NCBI GenBank assembly: GCA_021163565.1
Contig: JAGGTT010000160.1
Coordinates: forward strand, 1-5,684
Source: Candidatus Tharpella sp.
GTDB taxonomy: Bacteria > Desulfobacterota > Anaeroferrophillalia > Anaeroferrophillales > Tharpellaceae
DNA: 5,684 nt
Direction: 5' to 3'
Each line of letters begins with the position of its first letter. Within the stretch, counting starts at the first letter, position 1. The position numbers were made by a program, and so were the translations under genes. This document shows, in pieces, positions 1 to 5,684 of this stretch. The notes below the pieces were generated by a model. The model was given only the letters and a program-made list of their open reading frames with translations. It had not been told where the DNA came from and ran no database searches.

Positions 1-53
1 AATGGTTTTAATTTTCAGATTGCCAAAGATTGGTAATCAATATAGATAACAGT

Positions 54-1571
54 ATGAGTGAAATTTTACTGATCTATCCGCCGGTGGCGAAACCCGCTGA
101 AGCGCCGGCCGGGATTGCAAAACTTGCCGGGTCTCTGAGAGGGCATGGGGTTGACTGTGTCACCGTTGACCTCAATTTTGAGGGCCTGGATTATATTTTG
201 CGGCAGAGTTGTACAGCTAACGATACTTGGAGTCTTCGTGCTCTGCGTCACGTTGAGAAAAACCGGGCGGCATTGAGCGACAAGAAAACGTACACAAATT
301 TTGATCGCTATAAACGGGCGGTAGCTGATCTTAACCGGGTAGTTGAAGTGGTGGGTAGAGAGCATAATTTAGAGCTCTCCTTAGCAAACTATAACGATAA
401 ACAACTATCACCTCTGCGCAGCCAGGACCTGCTGCAGGCTGCCGCCGAGCCGCAGGAAAATATCTACTACCCTTTTTTTAGTAAATGTCTGACCAGGCAG
501 ATTGAAGAAAATTCCCCGTCGTTTATCGGCTTTTCCCTGAATTATCTCAGCCAGGCCCTGTGTACGTTTGCGATGATTGGCTTCTGCCGGCGGCGTTTTC
601 CAGAACTTGCCATTGTCGTTGGCGGCGGTTTGATTACTTCGTGGGCCTCACGTCCGGACTGGCATAATCCTTTTGCCGGTTTAATCGACCACCTGATTGC
701 CGGGCCGGGAGCGGAAAAATTATTGGTATTGTTGAGGAAAAAGCCGGAGGAGTCTGAATCTTTTGCTCCAGATTACAGCGATTTTTCAGATCATGAATAT
801 CTTGCCCCCGAACGTATTCTTCCCTATGCCGCTTCTTCCGGCTGTTACTGGAACCGCTGCACTTTCTGTCCCGAAAAAGCGGAGGGTAATTGTTATTGTC
901 AGATTAAATCCGAAGTTGTGTCCAAAGAGCTTGATCAGCTTTTTGCCGAAGGCCGCTACGAGCTGATCCATTTCCTTGATAATGCGATGAGTCCGGCTCT
1001 GTTACGAAGGCTTATTGAAGTCCCTCCTCGGGCAGGCTGGTATGGTTTTGCGCGGGTAGAGAGTGATTTGCTTGATCCCAAATTTTGTCTGGACTTGCGT
1101 CGGTCCGGGTGTGTCATGCTGAAACTGGGGATTGAATCTGGGGCGGAGGAAGTTTTATCCGCGATGAAGAAAGGGATTGTTTTAAGTGATGTTGCTCAGG
1201 TTCTTGCCAATTTGCGCCGAGCCGGCATTGCAACCTATATCTATCTGCTTTTCGGTACCCCGGCGGAAACGTTACATGAGGCCCGGCAGACCCTGGAATT
1301 TACGGTTGCACACCACCATGAAATCACTTTTCTCAACCTTGCGATCTTCAACCTGCCGCTCTATAGTTCCGAGAGTAGCGGGCTTGAAGTCCGGGATTTT
1401 TATGCCGGGGATCTGTCGCTTTACGGTAATTTTGTCCATCCGCGCGGCTGGCAGCGACAGGATGTGCGCAGATTTCTCGATCAGGAGTTTAAACGCCACC
1501 CGAAAATTGCACCCATTATTAAACGCGATCCCCCGATATTCACTTCAAACCACGCGCCGTTTTTTTGTTAA
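54..1571 (+). CDS. B12-binding domain radical SAM protein
   Basis: This is a 505-residue radical SAM enzyme with an N-terminal cobalamin-binding-like domain; its substrate is unknown. The N-terminus (ILLIYPP, then APAGIAKLAGSL) and residues about 157-192 (FIGFSLN to VVGGG, then GPGAEKLL at about 216) fit the Rossmann-like B12-binding fold, but I see no DxHxxG motif, as in many B12 radical SAM proteins. A roughly 100-residue, mostly helical and polar insert separates the two halves of that fold. The iron-sulfur motif is GCYWNRCTFC with Cys264, Cys269 and Cys272, so the spacing is CX4CX2C rather than CX3CX2C. Later barrel strands show FLDNAMSP (about 307) and LGIESGAEEVL (about 358), typical of the Elp3/MiaB-like core. 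An in-frame stop at 9-11 limits the start to 12-54. ATG at 54 gives the normal family N-terminus; TTG at 30 would add eight residues. Neither has a clear Shine-Dalgarno. Cobalamin-dependent methylation or rearrangement is possible but is inference only. Confidence 0.9.
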   Translation: MSEILLIYPPVAKPAEAPAGIAKLAGSLRGHGVDCVTVDLNFEGLDYILRQSCTANDTWSLRALRHVEKNRAALSDKKTYTNFDRYKRAVADLNRVVEVVGREHNLELSLANYNDKQLSPLRSQDLLQAAAEPQENIYYPFFSKCLTRQIEENSPSFIGFSLNYLSQALCTFAMIGFCRRRFPELAIVVGGGLITSWASRPDWHNPFAGLIDHLIAGPGAEKLLVLLRKKPEESESFAPDYSDFSDHEYLAPERILPYAASSGCYWNRCTFCPEKAEGNCYCQIKSEVVSKELDQLFAEGRYELIHFLDNAMSPALLRRLIEVPPRAGWYGFARVESDLLDPKFCLDLRRSGCVMLKLGIESGAEEVLSAMKKGIVLSDVAQVLANLRRAGIATYIYLLFGTPAETLHEARQTLEFTVAHHHEITFLNLAIFNLPLYSSESSGLEVRDFYAGDLSLYGNFVHPRGWQRQDVRRFLDQEFKRHPKIAPIIKRDPPIFTSNHAPFFC

Positions 1572-1597
1572 TACCCATTTGTCAAGCCTGATTGTAT

Positions 1598-1609
1598 GCC
1601 GCTAACGGC
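1598..1609. other. Small stem-loop in the convergent gap
   Basis: The 57-base gap between the two convergent stop codons carries GCCG-CTAA-CGGC, a 4 bp GC stem with a 4-base loop. No T-run follows directly on either strand, so it is at best a weak bidirectional terminator. Nothing else in the gap stands out. Confidence 0.2.
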
Positions 1610-1628
1610 TGAGATCTACGATATAAAA

Positions 1629-3443
1629 CTATAAATTTTTAGCAATTGAAAAATGGAAGGTTACCCCATGTATTCCGTCTGATTCCCCCCATACTTTACC
1701 CTGATGGAGCTCGGCAATTTCTTTGACGATAGCCAACCCCAACCCACTCCCTTCAACTTCATGAGCCGTTTTACTTCTTTTAAATGGGTCAAAAATCTTT
1801 TGACAATCATCCGGATTCAAACCAACCCCGTCGTCCTTGACGGAAAAAATATGGGCTTTATCCGAGTCCTTATAACTGATTTCAATTGTACTTAAAGACT
1901 CCCCACCATATTTCAGGCTATTATCGATGAAATTCCTGAAAACTCTGAGCAAGGCCAGCTTGTCAGCCCGGAGCTCTATATCGAGTTCCGGTTCGAGCCA
2001 TTTTATTTTTCGCTGGCTCAATTGATTCGAATACTCCTGTCTAATGGTTTGCAATATATTTTTGCTGTTAATTGTTTCCAGAGTAATAGGTTGCTCTTTG
2101 GTTGACATGTAAATATTTATCTGTTCCACCAGTGAAACCATGTGATCAGATAATTTCATCATTCGATCACAGTAAAGAGTTCCTTTTTCATCAAGAGTAT
2201 CACTATATTTCTTTGTGAACAGCTTTGTGATACCGGAGAGTGCAATTGCAGGATTCTTTAAATCATGGGACACAGAATAGGCGAATAGCTTGATTTTATC
2301 GGAGCTTTTATACAACTCGGAGATCAATCTTTTTCTTTCAAGATCAGTCCTCTTCTGTTTTGCAACTGCATTTTCAAGGTTGATATTAAGTGTTTTCAAT
2401 CTGACGAAAAGAACAAAAAAGAGCAACATGATAACGGCTGCAGCCAAAATATAAGCCCAGTATTGTTCGTATACGTCAACTACGGAAATTTTTCCATAAT
2501 CACGGTAGGGCCCGACCTTAAGCTCTCGCAGGCACTCGTGCACGGACTGATAATTTAGAGGGACGCTCCACCCGAAACTATGCGACCGCTGTGCCGCATA
2601 ACTGTTGGAAGGCATGTCGATCAAAACCATGGTGACTTGCTCGGCCAATTTATTAGTGACGTGATCGAGTCTGGCTAGAGCCCATTCCGGATAAGCTCTG
2701 GTTGAATGGAGCAGGTGATGTTCATGTGAAAAGTGATTTGGAGACGATGGCCCGTGGATAACCTTGAAATCATTCAGGTTGATTAAATCCTCTTCCGCCA
2801 TACGCTCAAGTGTGCTGGTTCTTACACAGCCAGCGTCTGCCTTGCCATTTAGCACAGTATAGATGGCTGCATCATGGGTTCCGACAAATGATAATCTGGC
2901 AAAATCTTTTCGGGGATTGATGCCGGCCCGTTTAAACATTCGTAAGACTGCCAGCCAACCGCCCAAAGATTTAGGATCTACGGCAACAAAATTTTTGCCG
3001 ATAAAGTCTTTCATGGATGTAATATCCCGGCGGTCGGCCCGGGTAACGATTACTCCCGCAAAGGTAGTCATCGGCTTGTTGTGAACATCTCTATTTATCA
3101 GGGTGACAAGTCGATCGACCTTATAATTAATTTCCAGGGTGACATAGTAGCTGGGATTGGTCAGGACAAAATCAATTTCACCTTTCTCGGTGGCCGTATC
3201 AACCTGATCGAAACTGAGCGGGACAATCGAAAATAAGTGGCCTGAAATATTTTGGGAGAGATATGCGGCTGTAGGGGACCATTTTTGGAGACAGTGTTTA
3301 GCCCCACGTTTGGCTAAAATGCCGATTTTTATCTGTTTCTCCTCGGCCCGAACGGATGATACCTTAATTGACAATAAAGAAAACATTAATCCTGGTAACA
3401 GCAGCAGGAGAAATATTCGAATGATTGACGGTGTTCGATTCAT
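1629..3443 (-). CDS. PhnD-type periplasmic sensor histidine kinase
   Basis: This 604-residue membrane sensor kinase autophosphorylates on a histidine after sensing an extracytoplasmic ligand. A signal-like hydrophobic segment (about 10-26) ends near VRA/EE at 31-35. Residues about 36-310 form a periplasmic PhnD-like (phosphonate-binding protein) domain, with KIGILAKRG at 39, PLSFDQ at 75, DFVLTNPSYY at 91 and GTHDAAIYTVLNGKADAG at 188. One membrane helix spans about 329-348, followed by a coiled-coil-like linker (about 350-388). The kinase core is complete: H-box SVSHDLKNP with His393, N-box RNFIDNS with Asn508, G1 DDGVGL at 537, F-box FDPF at 551 and G2 GSGLGL at 565. There is no PAS, HAMP or receiver domain. 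The architecture is like that of the tetrathionate sensor TtrS, but the ligand cannot be told. ATG at 3443 is chosen over TTG at 3455 because GGAGAG sits just before it. No response regulator is adjacent in the window. Confidence 0.93.
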   Translation of the reverse strand: MNRTPSIIRIFLLLLLPGLMFSLLSIKVSSVRAEEKQIKIGILAKRGAKHCLQKWSPTAAYLSQNISGHLFSIVPLSFDQVDTATEKGEIDFVLTNPSYYVTLEINYKVDRLVTLINRDVHNKPMTTFAGVIVTRADRRDITSMKDFIGKNFVAVDPKSLGGWLAVLRMFKRAGINPRKDFARLSFVGTHDAAIYTVLNGKADAGCVRTSTLERMAEEDLINLNDFKVIHGPSSPNHFSHEHHLLHSTRAYPEWALARLDHVTNKLAEQVTMVLIDMPSNSYAAQRSHSFGWSVPLNYQSVHECLRELKVGPYRDYGKISVVDVYEQYWAYILAAAVIMLLFFVLFVRLKTLNINLENAVAKQKRTDLERKRLISELYKSSDKIKLFAYSVSHDLKNPAIALSGITKLFTKKYSDTLDEKGTLYCDRMMKLSDHMVSLVEQINIYMSTKEQPITLETINSKNILQTIRQEYSNQLSQRKIKWLEPELDIELRADKLALLRVFRNFIDNSLKYGGESLSTIEISYKDSDKAHIFSVKDDGVGLNPDDCQKIFDPFKRSKTAHEVEGSGLGLAIVKEIAELHQGKVWGESDGIHGVTFHFSIAKNL

Positions 3444-3447
3444 GGTT

Positions 3448-3453
3448 CTCTCC
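3448..3453 (-). promoter_or_regulatory. Ribosome binding site deciding the kinase start
   Basis: GGAGAG on the minus strand lies four bases before ATG 3443 (six if only GGAG is counted). It overlaps the codons that follow the upstream TTG at 3455, which argues for the ATG. Confidence 0.65.
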
Positions 3454-3568
3454 AAACTTTTTTGCAGCAGCTTAGGCTGTTTTTGCCATTGAACTGCCTC
3501 GAAGGATCAGTAACAACGTCATCGCTGTGCCCTGCCGGTTGATCTGAAAGAAGAGCAATAAGGGTCAC

Positions 3569-3599
3569 AAGAGAAAAAGGTGAGAAAAGAGAAAAGGAG
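3569..3599 (+). repeat. Purine tract with GAGAAAA repeats
   Basis: Between yjbQ and the kinase gene, 31 bases of the + strand are purine except for a single T at 3581. They contain three imperfect copies of GAGAAAA. On the minus strand, the transcribed direction of both flanking genes, this is a CT-rich stretch. It lies about 130 bases upstream of the kinase start. The rest of the 202-base gap (3444-3645) shows no gene and no convincing promoter. Confidence 0.5.
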
Positions 3600-3645
3600 C
3601 AGACCCCGTAAGAATTTCGTTCTCATCTGATACTTAAGACTAAAA

Positions 3646-4044
3646 TCAACCCGCCAGCAGCTTCACTTTGAAACGGCGTTGTCTGGGGCCGTCGAGCTCG
3701 ACGAAAAACAGGCCCTGCCAGATACCCAGAATCATTTTCCCGTTTACAACCGGAATGTTGAGCGAGCAACCGATCAATGTGCTGAGAATATGGGCATCCG
3801 AGTTGCCCTCAAGGTGGTGGTAGCTGTCATTTTCCGGCACCAGCTGAGTTAACTTCGCGAGCATATCCCGGGGAACATCGGGGTCGGCATTTTCATTGAT
3901 GGTCAAAGCCGCGGTCGTGTGGGTGACGAACACGATACACAAACCATCCTTGAAATTTTCGGCTTCAAGGTCGGCTGTGACCAGATTTGTGATGTCGATC
4001 ATCTCCTGACGTCGGCGGGTTGCAATGTTATGATCAAAAATCAT
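3646..4044 (-). CDS. yjbQ: YjbQ/UPF0047 family protein
   Basis: This 132-residue protein belongs to the YjbQ (UPF0047) family of small cytoplasmic proteins, close to the usual length of about 140. Family signatures are all present: THTTAALTINENADPDV at 41-57 with His42, YHHLEGNSDAH at 75-85 with His77, Glu79, Asn81 and His85, the conserved Pro98 and Gly102, LGIWQG at 106, and the C-terminal ELDGPRQRR at 116. Known family members form trimers, and E. coli YjbQ has a weak thiamine-phosphate synthase activity that can replace ThiE when overproduced, so databases often name it secondary thiamine-phosphate synthase. Its real physiological role is not settled, and no thiamine gene lies nearby. ATG 4044 is supported by a strong Shine-Dalgarno. 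The gene runs in the same direction as the protease upstream and the kinase downstream, with long gaps on both sides, so it is probably transcribed on its own. Confidence 0.95.
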   Translation of the reverse strand: MIFDHNIATRRRQEMIDITNLVTADLEAENFKDGLCIVFVTHTTAALTINENADPDVPRDMLAKLTQLVPENDSYHHLEGNSDAHILSTLIGCSLNIPVVNGKMILGIWQGLFFVELDGPRQRRFKVKLLAG

Positions 4045-4052
4045 CGTCGGTG

Positions 4053-4060
4053 ACCTCCCT
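4053..4060 (-). promoter_or_regulatory. Ribosome binding site of yjbQ
   Basis: AGGGAGGT on the minus strand is close to the ideal anti-Shine-Dalgarno match and ends eight bases before ATG 4044. It fixes the yjbQ start and predicts efficient translation. Confidence 0.8.
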
Positions 4061-4091
4061 CAATCTTTTCTGTAAAAGAAAGCTTTTTTGT

Positions 4092-4124
4092 AACTTCCAA
4101 GTAACGCTCGTTAATTTGGAAGTT
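4092..4124. repeat. 33-base hairpin upstream of yjbQ
   Basis: AACTTCCAA (4092-4100) pairs perfectly with TTGGAAGTT (4116-4124). Inside, TAAC (4102-4105) pairs with GTTA (4110-4113) around a GCTC loop, with a G/AT internal loop between the two stems. It begins about 50 bases before the yjbQ start, so it could be an operator, a leader structure or one end of a small repeat element. The GTAAC in its left arm can instead pair with 4213-4219, so two alternative folds are possible. Confidence 0.6.
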
Positions 4125-4219
4125 CGCTTCGCCCCCAAGCCAGTCGGTACACGATGCGTTTTGCGGCAAAGCCGCTGCAACGGCGATCATGTCCCGCATC
4201 GAGATAAAACGTGTTACTT
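4099..4219. repeat. 121-base block with inverted ends
   Basis: AAGTAAC (4099-4105) is the exact inverse of GTTACTT (4213-4219), and just inside it CGTT (4109-4112) is the inverse of AACG (4208-4211). Deeper, CGATGCG (4152-4158) is the inverse of CGCATCG (4195-4201), and GCGGC (4163-4167) of GCCGC (4171-4175) with an AAA loop. The nesting suggests one large cruciform or a structured RNA rather than chance single repeats. It could be a degenerate miniature element; no protein gene fits inside. Confidence 0.45.
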
Positions 4220-4253
4220 CATGATTATGTGGCCGCGATAGCGGACTGGGACG

Positions 4254-4375
4254 CTATTCAGCTAACTCGCAAATTCAGGGTACACAATCCCGATTTCCTT
4301 CGGAGAATCGGGTTATGTCCCCGGAATTTACTGAAAATCATCAATATACGGTACTTTTCTACTTACGCTGAATAG
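4254..4375. repeat. 122-base block bounded by CTATTCAGC inverted repeats
   Basis: CTATTCAGC at 4254-4262 is the exact inverse of GCTGAATAG at 4367-4375. The pair encloses the strong 59-base palindrome and an AT-rich spacer (4330-4366). No obvious target-site duplication flanks it, so a mobile element is possible but unproven. Confidence 0.4.
4271..4329. repeat. 59-base near-perfect palindrome, REP-like
   Basis: The left arm (4271-4298) and right arm (4303-4329) pair around a TTCG loop at 4299-4302. Paired blocks from outside in are AAATTC/GAATTT, GGG/CCC, ACA/TGT, AA/TT and CCCGATTTCC/GAGAATCGGG. There are only single mismatches between blocks, one C-A mismatch and one G-T pair in the inner stem, and one unpaired T. 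The C(TTCG)G closing is a very stable RNA tetraloop on the + strand. Neither strand has a T-run after the stem, so it does not look like a rho-independent terminator. The form fits REP or BIME elements, which are often mobilised by TnpA-REP (RAYT) transposases; none is encoded here. Confidence 0.75.
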
Positions 4376-4400
4376 TTACACTTTTTTGAGTATGGCGGAG

Positions 4401-5684
4401 CTATTCTCCGGTTAAAGGCATTGCGCTCAAACCCCCGCGCCAGTTGTTCTGGCCGGTAAAACTGCTGTCGTAGAGGAGAAAACCGGCCAGCGGCTGAGTT
4501 GCTTCAATCAGGATATGGCCGCCGTTAAGATCTCTTCCCAAACGTTCCCCAAGCTCGTCAGTCATACTGCCCCAGGCCGGAATGCTGGTTGCGGCCCGGG
4601 TCTCAGCCCCGGTTTCGGGGGCGTAATAGGTGTAGGTGATCTCGGCAACAGTCGCATTAGGGTTGCAGAGAACGACGATTGATTTCCAGTCCTTACCATC
4701 ATCTGCCAGGTGGGGCAGGATAAGCTTCCGGTTGAGGGAGCTCTGCATATCCAGATCAAACATGGTTGACGGAGTTGAATTGCCGATCAGCATCATGCCG
4801 TAGAGCGGCGCGCTTGCTGATACCCGGATCCAGCCGTAGGAAACTTTCTGCGGATCGCATGCAAACGCGGTTTGACCATAGTGGGCCAGGGTTATGAATT
4901 TGCTGCCGGTGGGAATCCCGTCCGGGGTGAAATATTCAACTCTGATGTCATTGCTTATATTATGATGATTAGCCAGAGCCAGCCCGGACCATTTACTCTC
5001 GGTGGCAGCAAAATAGGGAATGTAATAAGTGTATTTATAGTCATAGACGGTCTCTTTTGTCAGCCAGCTTAAAATAATTTTTTTGTTCATGTCGGTCAGC
5101 CGCACCCCGCTGCCGTAGGTGACGTTGCTCCAGGTGACGATGCCGATTGTCCGGTTTTCGTTGGAGAATTTGTCGAAATACCAGATCGGCCCGCCGCTGT
5201 GTCCCCCTGATATGAAAATATCGAAATCAATAATTTGCTGGTTTTCCCCCCGGATTCCTAGCACCGAGCCTCTGCCGGACCACATATCCATTGAGTTGGT
5301 TTCTCCCTGGACCTCGAGCGGGTAGCCCGCAATATTGACTGTCGTTTGCGGCTGGGCGTTGAATTCCAGAGGCATGAATGTGTTGACCCCCGGAAAAGTC
5401 TGATTTAAGAGGAGACAGGCGTAGTCATATTCGTTTGGTTGTTTGAGGAGGTCTTCGGCTTCCGGAAAATCAGAGTTGGTATACATGTCGTCGCTGCTGA
5501 TTGAACCGTAGGGCATATAAACTGAAGTATTTTCCCGGGCTTGATTCTGTCCCGGAGTTGTCGCCATCTGTTCCGACCAGGGATATGCATCGGTCATCGG
5601 CCAGTAGACATTATGACCGGCCGTCAACATGCAGCTTTCCGAGACGAGAAAACCGGTAGCGCGGTAGGACTCACCCCCACTGAG
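4401..5684 (-). CDS. Secreted trypsin/V8-like serine protease with two C-terminal modules (5' end missing)
   Basis: The reading frame stays open from the right window edge to TAG at 4401-4403, giving 427 visible residues; the start and signal peptide lie beyond 5684. ATG at 5628-5630 is not the start, because the 18 codons before it encode the family strand ATGFLVSES leading into MLTAGHNV. The S1-type triad is visible (numbering from the edge): His24 in TAGHNV, Asp87 in YDYACLLL and Ser163 in SGGHSGGP, where His replaces the common Asp or Asn before the serine. IAGYPL at 117 recalls V8/glutamyl endopeptidases. The protease domain ends near 213. Two similar beta-rich modules of about 85 residues follow (about 221-303 and 322-406), each running from an (I/L)P(Y/H) strand through a W-S or W-K segment to a glycine-rich PL(Y/A)G end. 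They probably bind a partner or surface. Secretion and specificity are inferred. Confidence 0.88.
   Translation of the reverse strand, partial: LSGGESYRATGFLVSESCMLTAGHNVYWPMTDAYPWSEQMATTPGQNQARENTSVYMPYGSISSDDMYTNSDFPEAEDLLKQPNEYDYACLLLNQTFPGVNTFMPLEFNAQPQTTVNIAGYPLEVQGETNSMDMWSGRGSVLGIRGENQQIIDFDIFISGGHSGGPIWYFDKFSNENRTIGIVTWSNVTYGSGVRLTDMNKKIILSWLTKETVYDYKYTYYIPYFAATESKWSGLALANHHNISNDIRVEYFTPDGIPTGSKFITLAHYGQTAFACDPQKVSYGWIRVSASAPLYGMMLIGNSTPSTMFDLDMQSSLNRKLILPHLADDGKDWKSIVVLCNPNATVAEITYTYYAPETGAETRAATSIPAWGSMTDELGERLGRDLNGGHILIEATQPLAGFLLYDSSFTGQNNWRGGLSAMPLTGE

Larger units (their letters stand above)
4045..4400. other. Gene-free, repeat-rich gap between protease and yjbQ
   Basis: These 356 bases hold no open frame I can support on either strand; a 73-codon + frame overlaps the start of yjbQ and resembles nothing I know. 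Instead the gap holds several nested inverted repeats, listed separately. Two of them bound blocks of about the same size (121 and 122 bases) lying 34 bases apart. The part next to yjbQ (4045-4091) is its 5' leader and contains a 6 bp A/T stem (4064-4079). No clear rho-independent terminator follows the protease stop. Confidence 0.6.

Noticed and set aside
1186..1605. 139-codon + frame overlapping the radical SAM gene
   Set aside because: It is an out-of-frame shadow of a clearly coding gene and has no recognisable domain or start signal.
1598..1609. Full bidirectional terminator between the convergent genes
   Set aside because: The stem is only 4 bp and lacks an adjacent T-run; it is kept as a weak stem-loop only.
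3494..3522. Sigma-70 promoter for the kinase: TTGTTA, 17 bases, TTCAAT on the minus strand
   Set aside because: Each box matches only four of six consensus bases, which is expected by chance in a gap of this size.
4099..4219. An integron attC recombination site (TAAC...GTTA with inner pairing)
   Set aside because: The ends AAGTAAC and GTTACTT do not fit the RYYYAAC/GTTRRRY consensus, and there is no integrase or cassette array in the window.
4020..4241. 73-codon + frame across the yjbQ start and the repeat region
   Set aside because: It overlaps a firm gene on the other strand, runs through palindromes and resembles no known protein.
4271..4329. Rho-independent terminator for the protease gene
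   Set aside because: The stem is strong, but no T-run follows it on the minus strand (GCGAGTTAGC follows), so only a REP-like call is supported.
5628..5630. ATG at 5628-5630 as the protease start
   Set aside because: The in-frame codons upstream encode a conserved protease strand (GFLVS) and the frame stays open to the window edge.

Overview
The window holds four protein genes and one repeat-rich gap. The mix of a PhnD-type sensor kinase, a B12-binding radical SAM enzyme, a YjbQ-family protein and a secreted serine protease, at medium GC, suggests a free-living Gram-negative bacterium. Desulfobacterota (the old Deltaproteobacteria) is my best guess, from remembered protein resemblance only; no rRNA or other taxonomic marker is present.

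Layout. From 54 to 1571 on + lies a complete B12-binding radical SAM protein. It faces, across 57 bases, a - strand sensor histidine kinase (1629-3443) with a periplasmic PhnD-like binding domain, one membrane helix after it, and a complete HisKA/HATPase core. About 200 bases upstream of the kinase, also on -, sits yjbQ (3646-4044), with a strong Shine-Dalgarno. Between yjbQ and the next gene, 4045-4400 contains no gene I can support but is packed with inverted repeats, the clearest being a 59-base near-perfect palindrome with a TTCG loop. From 4401 to the right edge, on -, is the 3' part of a secreted trypsin/V8-like serine protease with two tandem C-terminal beta-rich modules; its start and signal peptide lie beyond 5684.

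How the genes relate. The three - strand genes run in the same direction (protease, yjbQ, kinase), but the gaps of about 360 and 200 bases and the repeats argue against a tight operon. No response regulator for the kinase and no substrate peptide or pathway partner for the radical SAM enzyme lies in the window, so no shared pathway can be read from it. I see no CRISPR array, tRNA, rRNA, transposase or integrase. I found no convincing new system; the items most worth checking are the palindromic elements between 4090 and 4375, the duplicated module of the protease, and the orphan PhnD-type kinase.
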